Shown here: piece by piece, positions 11,062 through 22,800 of the stretch
Position numbering within the stretch: position 1 is the stretch's first letter
Layout: every line of letters starts with the position of its first letter
Assembly: GCF_022539505.1 (NCBI RefSeq)
Contig: NC_061514.1
Location: 33,757,769 to 33,821,768 of the forward strand
DNA: 64,000 nucleotides
Source: Lolium rigidum
Taxonomy: Eukaryota; Streptophyta; Magnoliopsida; Poales; Poaceae
Direction of reading: 5' to 3'
Position numbers and translations under genes: made by a program
Notes under the pieces: model-generated
What the model was told of the DNA's origin: nothing
Databases searched by the model: none
What the model saw: only the letters and a program-made list of their open reading frames with translations

Positions 11062-11870
11062 TTTGTTGGGTAGCTCTTGTCGTCCTCTTTCCTACAAAAT
11101 TGGTTTCACTCAATTCGGAGCTACCAATCTTTAGATATTGAGTTTACAAGTTTGCTAGGCCGGATTTTCCGGGCCGGATATTTGCAAAATATCCGGCCCC
11201 TGAAATTTGGCTAAGGACTTTTTGGAAATGTCGCTCAGTGATACCCTGGATAGGGGCCGGATTTTTGGCCGGATTTTCCCAAGGCCGGCCGGCCCCTACT
11301 TTCACCGGATTATCCGGCCCTAAAAGTTCCCCAACGGCTGGATTTTGGTGGGGGGTATAAATACCCCCCTTCTTCCTCCTTGGGCTGGGGCTTCTCTCAC
11401 TCTCTCTCTCCTCCATTGTTGAACTAGAGAAGCTTGCTCTATCTCTCAATCCCTCCATGATTCTTGCCCCCATTTGTTGGGTAGCTCTTGTCTCCCTCTT
11501 TCCAACAAAATTGGTTTCACTCAATTCGGAGCTACCAATCTTTAGATATTGATTTTACAAGTTTCACCAGGCCGGATAATCCGGGCCGGATATTTGCAAA
11601 ATATCCGGCCCCCAAAATTCGGCTAAGGACTTTCTGGCGAGCTCCCCAGTAACCCCCTGGATCCAGGCCGGATTTTTGGCCGGATTTTTTCAGAAGGCCG
11701 GATTTTCCGGGGGGAGGGGGCGGATAATCCGGCCCTCACTTCGACCGGATTATCCGCCCCCAAATATCCTGCAACGGCTTGATTTTTCGTGGGGGTATAA
11801 ATACCCCCTTCTTCCTCCTTGGGCTGGTGCTTCTCCCACTCTCTCTCTACACCATTGTTGACCTTGAGAG
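11062..11870 (+). repeat. ~411-440-bp tandem duplication with two core promoters in the solo LTR
   Basis: The segment starting TTTGTTGGGTAGCTC at 11062 recurs from 11473 with about 85-90% identity, including runs of CCGGATTATCCGG-type palindromes. Each unit ends in the same palindromic TATA box: TATAAATA at 11356-11363 and at 11796-11803, each flanked by GGGGG and CCCCC. Confidence 0.88.
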
Positions 11871-12828
11871 CTTGTCATATCCCTATACTCCTCCAATGAT
11901 TCTTGAATCCTTTTGAGGAAAAAGGAAGAGGAGATCTAGATCTACATTTCTACCAATCAAATCCATCTCTTTGTGAGTGGAACTCTCTAGATCTTGATCT
12001 TGGTGTTCTTTGTGAATTCCTTTGTTCTTCCTCTCTTATTCCCCCAATAGCTTTTGTAACTTTGTTGGAATTTGAGAGAGAAGGACTTGAGCATCTTTGT
12101 GGTGTTCTTGCCATTGCATTTGGTGCATCGGTTTGAGTTCTCCACGGTGATTCGTGGAAGTGAAAGCAAGAAAGTTGTTACTCTTGGGTTCTTGGAACCC
12201 TAGACGGATTATAGGCCTTTGTGGCGATTTCTTGGGAGCCTCCAATTAAGTTGTGGATGCGTGCCCCAAGCTTTGTGTAAGGCCCGGTTTCCGCCTCGAA
12301 GGAAATCCCTTAGTGGAACCGTGACCTAGGCCTTTGTGGCGAGGGTCACCGGAGAATAAGGTGAGGCGCCTTCGTGGCGTTCGGTGTGTGGTGTGAGTAC
12401 CGCATCTTGGGGTGAGGCCTTTGTGGCGTTGGTGTGCATCGAGCAACCACACCTCAAGGTGAGGCCTTTTGTGGCGTTCGGGAGCACTAAGCCACCGCAC
12501 CTCTCCAACGGAGATTAGCACTCGCAAGAGTGTGAACTTCGGGTTAAATCATCGTCTCTCGCGTGCCTCGGTTATCTCTATACCCGAGCTCTTTACTTAT
12601 GCACTTTACTCTGTGATAGCTATCGTGCTTGAAGTTATATATCTTGCTATCACATAGTTGCTTGTATTGCATAGCATAAGTTGTTGGTGCACATAGGTGA
12701 ACCATAGCATATAGGCTTTGGGCTTGACAAAGTAAACGCTAGTTTTATTCCGCATTTGTTAAGCCCATCTCGTAAAAGTTTTAAACCGCCTATTCACCCC
12801 CCCTCTAGGCAACATCCGTGTCCTTTCA

Positions 12829-12833
12829 GTAGG
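12829..12833. repeat. Right 5-bp target duplication (GTAGG) of the solo LTR
   Basis: Matches 10171-10175; see the solo LTR. Confidence 0.92.
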
Positions 12834-14231
12834 TCCAACCCAAGAACAATAGCAGACCTCATGGAAATAGCGAATCACTGGGCTGACGAGGAAGTTGCTG
12901 TTCATAATAAACGGCAGAGGTCACCCGAGGAGGATCGCAACAGAAATAACAATCAAAATAGGCGACGCTTTCGCCACTTCATAGATTATGACGGTCCCAG
13001 CCAAGTAGCGGCTGGCTTCCGAGGAAATAGTGGAGGAAACCATCGTGATGATTACCAAAGGGGTAACAATCAGCGCAATGATCACAAAGATGCACCGAGT
13101 TCCAGCAGACAAAATAATCGGCCAAGGTTCCCAAGGCCATACAACATGTCACCCGAAGATCTGCTGAATGGGCCGTGCCAGATGCACTTCTACCTCGACA
13201 ATGATGGAAAGAGACAGTCGGGCCATCTTCAGAAGGACTGCCGAACTTTCCAAGCTCTGCGGAGATATACGGAGAACGCAACCACGCAAGCAGCAAGCAG
13301 GGGATATGTGCAAGGGCCAAGGAGTGAAGTTCACCTGCCACCACCACCCGCAATTATCAGTGTGAATCAACATCAGTTGCAATTTGCGGCACCTTCGGGC
13401 AATAACGGCGACTTCATAGACACTACGGGAGCGGTGTCGATGATACAGAAGGGCAAACCTTCAAATAGAGCGCAGAAGCTAATTTCACGACAGGTGTACA
13501 TGGCAGAAAAGTTGCTTCCACCAACCGTTGAGTACCTCAATTGGTCCGGACAGCCAATAGGATTCACTCAAGAGGATCATCCACCTCAAGTTCCACGACC
13601 AGGGCAATCAGCTATGATCCTACCGGCGGTCATCTTAGGATTTGAGGTCTCCCGCATATTCATAGATGGAGGAAGCAATCTAAATCTCATATACGCAGAT
13701 ACGCTGCGGAAGATGAATATCTCTCTAGCAAACTTGACACCAACGAACACGCGTTTTCACGGCATCGCACCCGAGAAACCAAACTATCCTTTGGGTAAGA
13801 TTGCACTAGACGTACAGTTTGGAACACGAGAAAACTTCAGGAAGGAGAAGCTGGAGTTCGAGGTTATCGACTGGCCATCGCAATATCATGCCCTCTTGGG
13901 ACGAGCCGCATATGCCAGATTTATGGCTGTGCTGTATTATACATACCTATTATGGAGGATCCCTAGACCCAAAGGCCTAATAACAGTCAAAGAAATTTTT
14001 GCTTTGGCAGATAAATGCGACAAGGATTTCCACAAGCTTTTTGAAACCTTCGGGATGCAGGCTGAGTACGAGGCATCCAAGCTCACCACCAACTACGACG
14101 TGTTACCTGACGGAGGTAGATCCTTGCAAGAGCAAGCTTTCGACACCTCCAAAAACTCTAAGGAAGTGCAGATCCACCCGACAGATCCGAAAAAGACGAC
14201 ATCCATCGCTTCCAACTTGGACAGCGCATAG

Positions 14232-17200
14232 GAAAGCGCGCTCATCGAGTTCCTTCATGAGTGCTGGGAAATCTTTGCATGGTGTCCAGCTGACATGCTA
14301 GGAGTACCCAGGGAACTTGCCGAGCACCTCCTCAATTTAGATCCAAGAGCTAGACCAATCCTACAACCTTTGCGGTGATTTTCCGAGCCAAACCGCAAAG
14401 CCATGCGGTCTGAGATCCGTCGACTCAAAGAAGCGGGTTTCATCAAGGAACTGCACACCGAGGCCACGTGGGTCGCTAACCCAGTGCTGGTCCCGAAGAA
14501 AAATACTGAAGTCCTTCGCATGTGCGTCGATTTCACGTGTCTCAATAAACATTGTCCAAAGGATCACTTTCCCCTCCCAAGGATCGACCAAATTATCGAT
14601 TCCACGGCAGGTTGCGAACGTCTTTCCTTCCTCGACACGCATTCTGGTTCCAATCAGATCCGCTTGAAAGAAGATGATGAAGTCAAAACAGCTTTCATAA
14701 CCCCTTATGGCGTATTCTGCTACAGAACAATGCCTTTCGGGTTGAAAAACGCGGGAGCCACGTACCAGAGGATGATGCAGAAGTGCCTCGCCACACAGAT
14801 CGGGAAAAACGTCCAAGTATACATCGACAATGTGGTCATAACAACAAAGCAAGGGTCATCCCTGATTGATGATCTTAAGGAAACCTTCGACAACCTCGAC
14901 AAGTTCCGTCTCAAGTTGAACCCGACAAAATGTTCCTTTGGTGTTCCTGCGGGAGAACTCCTCGGATACTTAGTGTCAGCCAGGGGAATCGAGGCCAATC
15001 CAGAGAAAATACAGGCTATCTTGATGATTAGAAAACCAACCAAGCTCAAAGAGATACAACAGCTGACTGGATGAGTCGTAGCTCTGAGTAGATTTGTCGC
15101 AAGATTAGGAGAAAACGCGCTGCCCTTTTACACGCTCATCAAGCAAGGAGAAAAGTTCGAGTGGAACGAGGAAGCAGACAAAGCCTTTGAGCACTTGAAG
15201 CGGACTATTTCGACACCACCAGTATTGGTGGCACCCCGAGAAAAAGAACCCCTGCTTTTATACATTACGGCCACACCTCAAGTGGTCAGCACAGTCCTCA
15301 TGGTAGAACGAGAGGAAGAAGGGAAAATTCACGGGGTTCAGCGACCAATATATTTCCTCAGTGAAGTCTTGTCACCATCCAAGCAGCGTTACCCGCATTA
15401 TCAGAAGTTGGCATATGGAGTTTTCATGTCAGCACGGAAGTTAAGACACTATTTTTCAGCACACCCGATAATAATGGTCAACGAGGAGCCTCTTTTAAAC
15501 ATCTTGAACAATCCAGAAGCTACAGGACGTGTCTCCCTATGGGGAATCGAGCTTTCCCCTCGGGACATCACATATGAAAAAGAAAGGCAATCAAGTTGAA
15601 AATTTTGCCGGACTTTGTTGCAGAGTGGATGGAACTCCAAAATACGGGACCCCCAGATTTATCGAGTACCTGGCATATGAACTTTGACGGGTCCAAGAGA
15701 TTGGAAGGAGCTGGAGCAGGCGTGGTACTTGTTTCATCGCAGGGTGACAAGATGAAGTATATATTGCGGATGACCTTCCCCAATGCATCAAACAATGAAG
15801 CAGAATATGAAGCCCTTATTCATGGGATGAAGATGGCAAAAGCGTGCGGTGCTACTCGCTTAAAAATCTTCGGCGACTCCCAGTTGGTGGCTCAACAGGT
15901 GATGAACAAGTGCGATGCAGTCAATGACAGTCTGATAGCATACAAGGAGGTGTACAATGAACTCGAGAAAACCTTCGATGGTTGTGAAGTTAATCACGTG
16001 AGCAAGCTCAGCAACGATGAAGCCAACGTTTTGGCAAACATTGGCTCGCAGTGCTTGCCCATACCACCTGGAGTTTTTTGGGAGGAAATCAGTGAAAGAT
16101 CAACCAAGGCAAAGAAGGCACTGAAGCAGCCAAAGAAAAAGGAGAAACCCAAGAAAGACTCGGGGGCTCCAGCAACTCCAGAAATACATACATCGGATGA
16201 TGAGGAAGAACCAGAAGAGGTCATGATGATTCAAGTTCCCTGGATGCAGGTATAATTGAAATATATCACGAAAAAAGAAATACCCGAAGATCCAGTTGAA
16301 GCAAGGCAAGTTATTCGACGATCCAAGGCGTTTACCGTGGTCAAGGGAGAACTATACAAACGAAGCATATCAGGTGTGCTGCAAAGGTGCGTTACACCCG
16401 AAGAAGGGCGAGTCATACTGAAGGATATACACGAAGGGATATGTGGCCACCATGCAAGCAGTCGAGCAATAGCAACCAAGGCTTTTCGAGCAGGATTCTA
16501 CTGGCTGACAGGAATAGAGGATGCAAAGGAAATCGTACGCACCTGCGAAGCTTGCCAGAGATTCGCATCTAAGCCTCACTCTACGGCAATAGAATCAATG
16601 CCAATACCCTTGGCATGGCCTTTCGCACAGTGGGGATTAGACATGGTGGGAAAATTGCACAAGTCCTGGCCAGGAGGACACGTATATTTGCTCGTGGCTG
16701 TCGACAGATTCACCAAGTGGATTGAAGCAATACCAATAACTTCGGCAGACGCGACATCAGCAATAAACTTCATCAAGGGGATAGTTTTTCGGTTCGGCGT
16801 CCCTAACAGCATAGTCACGGACAACGGCAGCAACTTCACTTCCCGAGAATTCAAGGATTATTGTGAAGGTGTAGGCATCAAGTTGCAGTTTGCTTTGGTG
16901 GCGCACCCGAAACCAATGGCCAAGTCAAAAAAGCAAACGGCCTCATCTGCAACGGCATCAAGAAAAATCTGTGACACCACTTGAAAAAGCGCGACACACC
17001 TAGGTCGACGAGTTGCCCTATGTGTTGTGGAACTTACGAACAACGCCGAACGCGGCATCTCAAGAAACTCCATTCTTTTTAGTCCATGGAACTGAAGCAG
17101 TGCTCCCGATAGAAATAGAACATAATTCTCCCAGAGTCGTGGAATATGAAGAAGAAGCTTCGCAGAAGGCACTAGAGGATGATGTCGACGCGATTGATGA

Positions 17201-17476
17201 AGCAAGAGACGTGGTGTTATCAAGAGTAAGTGCATACCAGCAGAACCTGAAAAATTATCACAGCCGATGTTTGCGGCCCAGATCATTTGAAGTCGGCGAT
17301 CTAGTCCTTCGACTCAAGCAAGATGGACACGAGAAATTCGAATCTCCATGGTTGGGACCATATATTATTACTGAAGTTATTCCGGGAGGAGCCTATCGAC
17401 TGAAGGACAAGAAAATGGGCAAGGACGAACCGAACCCGTGGAACGTTGGGCGCAACTGCGACATTTTTATGCTTAG
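14232..17476 (+). pseudogene. Element A pol: reverse transcriptase - RNase H - integrase, inactivated
   Basis: After the TAG at 14229-14231 the frame continues into RT (VPKKNTEVLRMCVDF near 14490, PFGLKNAGATYQRM near 14735). The catalytic motif reads YIDN (14818-14829) instead of YIDD. Next are the RT connection and an RNase H domain (MNFDGSKR near 15676, NEAEYEAL near 15795, GDSQLV near 15872), then the integrase: an HHCC-type zinc region ending CEACQRF (~16545), a D near 16640 (GLDMV) and a second D in VTDNGSNF (~16815). The third catalytic residue is lost to a frameshift near 16905. Stops lie at 14380, 15072 and 17003, with another frame change near 15595. The C-terminal integrase part ends near 17476. 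Confidence 0.85.
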
Positions 17477-17929
17477 AAGGAAATCAATATAATACCAACT
17501 ATGTAAACATACAGTGTATCTGAAGAGCTCGCAAGTTTTCAGACGCACTCTTTTCCTCTCAGGGCACCGAGTGGGGCTGAAAGGTTTTTAATGAGGCGGG
17601 CTTGCGATGATGCAATATAGCATGGCTGAAATAAAAATAGTGATGACATATACTTCTTTCTTTACGGGCAACGCTCGGGGGCTTGAACCCGAAAAACTTA
17701 CAATATATTCGATTTCGGTACACTTATCAATATACACGCCTTGGTTACACAAAAAACCTCACGAAAAATAAACATAATCATGCCAGTCGAGGCACTCGGG
17801 GGCTAAAACACAACCAGAAGAACTTGCTTTGACTTCATAAATGTCTCACAAGAAATTTACAATATATACGACATATACAACTCTGCGCCTTGGTCCAAAC
17901 CTAACGCATTGAGTACAATGGAAAAACTC
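17477..17929. other. Spacer between the converging ends of pol and the antisense gene, element A
   Basis: No coding. It holds a block at 17560-17615 (GGGCACCGAGTGGGGC..AAGGTTTTTAATGAGGCGGGC) that also occurs, inverted, in elements B (~24025-24080) and C (~43295-43350). Two CTCGGGGGCT motifs (17670s and 17790s) match the polypurine tract seen before the 3' LTRs of B and C. Confidence 0.6.
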
Positions 17930-18069
17930 CTATATCAGCATGTCTATGTTTTCTCTTGCAGCACGAACATTTTTTGTGGAATCGTCGTATCGATACTCCT
18001 TGAAGAAAGCGGTGTCCACCTTAAGAAGCTCATCAATCATTTTTTCATTGACATGAGATACAGCCGTAT
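17930..18069 (-). pseudogene. Element A antisense gene, last-exon fragment
   Basis: On the minus strand the frame reads EKMIDELLKVDTAFFKEYRY and ends NIDMLI before a stop at 17930-17932. It aligns with the C-termini encoded at 23640-23737 (B, plus strand) and 42890-43023 (C, plus strand): EMMDELLRMDAEFF and KIIEDLLRMDADFF. Element B's LTR cuts it off at 18070. It shows that A, which lies in the opposite orientation to B and C, carried the same extra gene in the same antisense arrangement. Confidence 0.8.
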
Positions 18070-18457
18070 TGACAAGGGATTAACTTATCAATGCCTACGG
18101 ATTGTAGACTAGGGTTTTTAGCGGAAGTAGAGGGCAAGTAGATCTCGAGGGTTTCAGCCGAAAAGTACTCGACGATGTAAAAACTAGGGTTGCGCGAGAC
18201 AATGAATCGATCCTTTCTTTGTCCCTCGACTCCCCCTTATATAGGAGGTGGAGTCGAGGGATTCGTAGTACACACATTACAGAGTCCGGGAAGGTTTCTA
18301 ACTCATCCCGTAAGATTACAAGTATGTTTTTCGTAATACAACTCTAGCTTTCCTTAATACTATCTTGGGCTTCCGAATCTTCATATTCATCGAGTCGTGG
18401 GCCTTCAGTAAACCCCGGGTACCATCTTCGGCAGGCCCATTGGGGATGCCTATGTCA
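18070..18457 (-). repeat. 3' LTR of gypsy element B
   Basis: 388 bp between TGACAAGGG and CTATGTCA on the plus strand. It is the reverse complement of the LTR type at 7873-8267. Palindrome arms around the TATA box lie at 18223-18233 and 18250-18260, with a sequence change matched on both arms relative to A. Confidence 0.88.
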
Positions 18458-18475
18458 GTAGCCCCCGAGATTTTG
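18458..18475 (-). promoter_or_regulatory. Polypurine tract of element B
   Basis: On the minus strand the bases before the 3' LTR read AAAATCTCGGGGGCTAC. Such a tract primes plus-strand DNA synthesis. The same CTCGGGGGCTAC core occurs again at 19099-19110, 19226-19237 and 19318-19329. Confidence 0.65.
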
Positions 18476-19838
18476 CTTGAATCGAAGAATCAGGGAAAAT
18501 CTCCAACTTTATAGTCATTCAATAACTGTCAAATTTATCACATATCTTTGGATACGCAATTATATATTGTACAGGGATAATGGTAGTTGGGGCTAGTTCA
18601 TCTGACGGATCAGGTACTAGTTAACCGCTCTAGTGGCAATCCGCAAAAACCTACTTCAAGATCACGTCCCCGGACATGATCTCGGGATACCGGTGTAAAC
18701 TTCGACAGGTGCCGCTTAAGGTCTTACCATTCCGTCGAGTCCCGGTCATGTTTTTTCGGGTACCTAACGCGTCCGTTAGGATTTTTCTTCGTATCCGTTG
18801 ATACGGAAAAAAGTAGCAAACCGACGTCGGAGACGGTGCCACGCCGCTCGGAACGGATCTGGGGTCTTACCTTCGCAGAGTTTTGCGGCATTCAGAGATT
18901 ATTCGCAACTTTGGCGCTCTGAGAATATATTGTCGAGTGCTTTTTCGGCTGTTGGAATAGCACATTTTATTGAGTCAACGGATGACTTGTCTTCCCGATG
19001 GGAGTATATGCAGAGTTATTTGTATAACTCGAAATATGCTCTCTCTTTTTTTTTTTTTTTAAATTTCATCGGGCACGCGAACAGCGTTCCCGATGGGAGT
19101 AGCCCCCGAGGCTACAGCCAAGGACTAGTGCTTGGTTGTAGGCTCAACGCCTTATGTCGCTATATTGTCATTCTTTCTCGAACTTTTCATATCTATCGGG
19201 TGCGCGACCAGCGCTCCCGATGGGAGTAGCCCCCGAGGCTATGAACAAATGCTTGTATTTGGTCATAGGCTCTCGCCATTTCTATTTTGTCATACTCGAA
19301 TTTTTCTTTTTTCCAAAGTAGCCCCCGAGCATTTGGGCAAAAACTTGTATTTGATCATAGGCTCTCGAAATAATTGATAATTTTTCCCTGCCGCCAATTT
19401 CTTTAATCTTCACAGCCGAGATTTTCCCTTTAGTCAAGGTGACATCATTACTGACGATAGCCACGACCACTGTATCGGGAAGACGCGAGTACTGCTCTCT
19501 CTCTGTCTTGCGGGCCCAGAACCCTCATCAATTTGACACGTCATGCAAGTGGGGGACACACGTCCTCCGCTTTTTCTGGCGTATACACTGTGGCGCCTGT
19601 TCCGTTCTTTCAAAGTCAAAATACTTTTTTACCCCTTAACCACGTGTGCAGCATCCACCGCAAAATTACTCCATCCAACGGTGTATCGCTTCGCCAATTC
19701 TCTATATAAGGTCTTCTTCTTCCTCCGTTCATACTTTCGCCTGCGCCGCACCTCTGCTCTCTTCTGCAAAAAATCCCCATTGCGCCCAACACTTCCTGAG
19801 CTCAGCCACACTCGCACTTCGCGCTTTCGCCACTGTTA
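18476..19838. repeat. Non-coding zone of element B with PPT-like repeats; 5' region of the antisense gene
   Basis: No protein coding. From about 19065 to 19370 three units of roughly 90-130 bases repeat CGGGCACGCGA..GCG, CCCGATGGGAGTAGCCCCCGAG and a (T)GGTCATAGGCTC block. The right part is the promoter of the antisense gene. The matching zone in element C is 37767-39137. Confidence 0.75.
19641..19710 (+). promoter_or_regulatory. Promoter of the antisense gene in element B (G-box and TATA box)
   Basis: CACGTG at 19641-19646, a CCAA element near 19676 and TATATAAG at 19703-19710, 136 bases before the ATG. In element C the CACGTG-to-TATA distance is the same 62 bases, although the sequences between have diverged. 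Confidence 0.6.
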
Positions 19839-22800
19839 ATGCCACCACGCGCACGGCTCTTTCGCCACAGCACTCCTGAATCGAAGATGGCGGCGGAAGA
19901 TCTGGAATGGGAGAGATCTAAGATCTCCAACCAAGACCTGAACTTGATGAAGAAACTCGGGCTTATGAAGAAGAAGAACGCACTGCGCTTCCCCAGCGAG
20001 GAAAGCTATCCATCGCCTCCTATCGAGTATCGGGTCAGTTTCGTTGACCACCTTATTCGCGGCCTCTCTACCCCCATTCACGATTTCCTCCGTGGTCTTC
20101 TTTTTGTTTATGGGGTGCAGCTGCATCAGCTGACCCCCAACTCCATCCTCCACGTCGCAATTTTCATTACCCTCTGTGAATGCTTCCTCGTAGTCCAGCC
20201 AAACTGGGCTCTGTGGAAGCGCATCTTCTGCCTCCGCCGCAATGGCTCCCACAATATCGCCTACAACATAGGCGGTGTTGTTATTTGCGTTCGCCCTGAC
20301 GTCGAGTACTTTGGCGTCAAATTCCCTGACTCCGTCCAAGGGTGGCGCAAAAGATGGCTCTATGTGCACGAAGAAAGCTCCAACTCGGTGGAGTACAACA
20401 TAGCTCCTTTCGATGGAAGCGCCAAGATTCTTCGCCGCCGATCCTGGGACGCGGAAGCCACCGAAGAGGAAAAAACGGCGACAGAGGCGTTGATGTCTCG
20501 TATCCACGAGCTTCAGAATACCCGCGGCAAGGAACTGTCGGGTATCCAAATCACAGCTTATTTCCTTAGAATTAGGGTGCAGCCTCTTCAGGCTCGCAAA
20601 AATCCCCTTTGGATGTATGCTGGCGAAAAAGATGCCGACAGGCTCTCCACGGACCTTTCTGTAAAGGACTTGGAGAAGCTTATCCAAAGAATTTCGTCGC
20701 TCAGCAAGAAAGATCCTATTCCATCTTCTTGCCGCGTGGAGCCATATAGTGGCACCAACCCTCTTCCCAAGGTATTTTCTTCTAGTATTTTGTCCTCTCG
20801 ACTTTTTTTGTCTTCTCGAATGTTTTACTATTTGTCGACTACTATTTTGATGACATCCCCTGCGTAACTTCTTGTCGATATTCCTTGTATTTGTAGAATC
20901 ATCCAGTTCTAGCTTCTCTTCCTCCTCTTCCTGAAGATGGAGAAGTCGAAGAACAGGCTGTTGTCACTGATGACAACCAGGGTACTTCTCGCCCTGAGAG
21001 TGAAGTCGGGGGTTCTCAAAAATACGCGGGTTCCTCTGAAAAAGAATATGAATCCGAGGCTACCGCATCGACACACTCCCTCCCCTCCGCTGTTTCTCCA
21101 AGGAACAAGAGAAAGAGGGATGAAGTTGCCGATTCTGGCACCTCCAAAGCCGGCGCATCTCCTGTCAAAGAAGTTGTTCCTACTGAGGAAAAGACAACTT
21201 TCAACCCTTACGAAGATGCCCTTGTCAGCTCGTAAGTTCTTGCTGCTCTTTGTTGTTTGCTCTCGATATTTTGTCTATGTTTTTTCTTATATTGTCGCCT
21301 TTTTATTGTAGTGGTGACGAGGATGAAGATCCACCTATTGACGCGACTGCTCGAACGAGTACGTCGCATACTTTAGTTGTTTCTGAAGCTCAGCCTGATG
21401 GAGATGAAACCTCGCCTCCTCAGCAAGACATCGAGCATCCAACTCCAATTGCAAGCCCCCGTGCCCCTTCGCCAAAGAGGGCTAGGGTTGAACTAGCCAA
21501 GGAGCCTACCTTGCCAATTGGTAGTTCCACGACTCCTTCGATGGATGATGTAAGTTCACTTCTTTTATGTTCCGAATTTTTCAATGCTGTTGACTCCCCT
21601 CTTTTTTTGCTTCTCTTTTGCTTGTTGCTGTCGAACTTTTCAATTCCTATATTGATTTTTCTTTCTCTACTTTTCTTTTGCAGCCTTTGATGAAGGAGTT
21701 TATTCGTCTCGGTACCCAATTCGTCGGGTATCGTGACCATGCTAAAAAGCTTGAAGGTACTATTTTTACTGCTTCTCCTGCTAAATAAATTCTCCTTCAT
21801 TTTTTGCCATGACACTTGTTTATTGTCAATTGTTTTGCCAGCCAATCTTGCGGAAGCTAACAAACGTGCTGATGCTCTTGCTCTTAAATTGGAGCAAAGC
21901 GAAAAAGCTCGCAAGAAAACTGAATCAGATGCTGCCGCTGTTAAAGATCTTCGAAAAAGACTTCATGACGCGGAAACTTCTTTGAGTGACCACATTGCTC
22001 AGCAGTCTGCCCGTGAAGATGAAATCCTTACCCGCTTGGAATCGCAAAGTCGACGTTTTGTTAGTAAGTACTCAAATCCTTGCTATTTTTTCGGGTAATC
22101 ACATTCTTCCTGGCCCGCTTTTTCTTTAACAAGCTTCCTTTTGCTCACTTAGGGAGGACGCAACAAGATTATGATCTAGAAAATCCTGAAGGTGATCGTC
22201 TCCTTGACGCGCTCTCCCTTCTTGAGATTCATGGAGATGAAGCACGCCAAGGCCTTACTGACGCTAGAATAGTTCTGTCGCGGCTTTTTCCCTACTTCTT
22301 TGTGAAGAAAGAAGAACCCGAGACTTTTACTCCTCTCGCCAAGTGCTTCAAATCCAAAGAAGATCTTGGACCCAGTCTTCGGCAAGAAGGCCTAAAGATT
22401 GGTGTTGAAGGCACCATAGCTTTGGTTGCTGACAGCCAACAGGATGTCGACTGGGCCAAAGTTGGCGATGTAAAGGATATGGAGACGAAGAAATGGCAGT
22501 CTTTGATTAAGGCTGCCAAGCCAAACTCGAAGAAAATCCTTGCTTTCCTTGGATTCAAGCCAACTCCAGCTCCTAGTTCATCGAAGCCGGAGGTCAAGTA
22601 GACCACCTTGTCTCTCTTTTGTTTTGCTTCTCTTTTGATGCTGTCGCCAAAGTAGCTTTGGCGACAACTACCCTGTAGTTCAATAGGAACCTTTTGTAAT
22701 AGCCATGTAAATATCTGACCTTATTAATGAAAAAGCTATGTTGCCGAGGTATTGATATCGAAGTATTTTCTCTCCAGTTGATTTTTGACAACTATACCAC

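Larger units (their letters stand above)
10176..12828 (+). mobile_element. Solo LTR (2,653 bp) inserted in element A gag
   Basis: Starts TGAAAGTGG and ends CCTTTCA, flanked by GTAGG on both sides (10171-10175, 12829-12833). There are no internal genes, so this is what remains after recombination between the two LTRs of a full element. The 3' part (TATTCACCCCCCCTCTAGGC) is the typical LTR end of large grass elements, which I associate with copia SIRE/Maximus types; that assignment is tentative. It contains internal tandem repeats and two copies of its core promoter. Confidence 0.88.
8314..14231 (+). pseudogene. Element A gag-protease gene, with stops, a frameshift and a solo LTR insertion
   Basis: From the ATG at 8314 the frame encodes a Ser/Asp-rich Gag N-terminus, conserved with element C (DLGNPYIDPADLTRG; MSFMSIDTRG; IPKTPEAGYMAT). 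In-frame stops occur near 9088-9110 and a frameshift near 9695. The Gag core follows (KFDGLQDPEDWLVDYLETV, W..WETFEDFF) to 10175, where a solo LTR splits the gene. Coding resumes at 12829 in the same frame, through a CX2C-like nucleocapsid region and the aspartic protease, whose active site reads FIDGGSNLNL near 13660. It ends at a TAG (14229-14231) that is also present at the same place in element C. Confidence 0.82.
7873..18069 (+). mobile_element. Gypsy element A (Tat-type), truncated by element B
   Basis: The order is 5' LTR, primer site, gag, protease, RT, RNase H, integrase, then the start of an opposite-strand gene, after which element B's LTR cuts in at 18070. The 3' half of the antisense gene region and the 3' LTR are not visible and may lie in the assembly gap. 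It is inserted in the gag of element E. A 2.65-kb solo LTR (10176-12828) is inserted in its own gag. Many C-to-T type stops show it is dead. Confidence 0.88.

Noticed and set aside
12346..12485. Repeated GAGGCCTTTGTGGCGTT units as a possible regulatory array
   Set aside because: Only three or four loose copies inside the solo LTR. No evidence for a function beyond repeat slippage.
19836..20687. 283-codon minus-strand frame opposite exon 1 of the antisense gene in B
   Set aside because: It mirrors a conserved coding exon and its counterpart in C is broken into several pieces, so it is a shadow.
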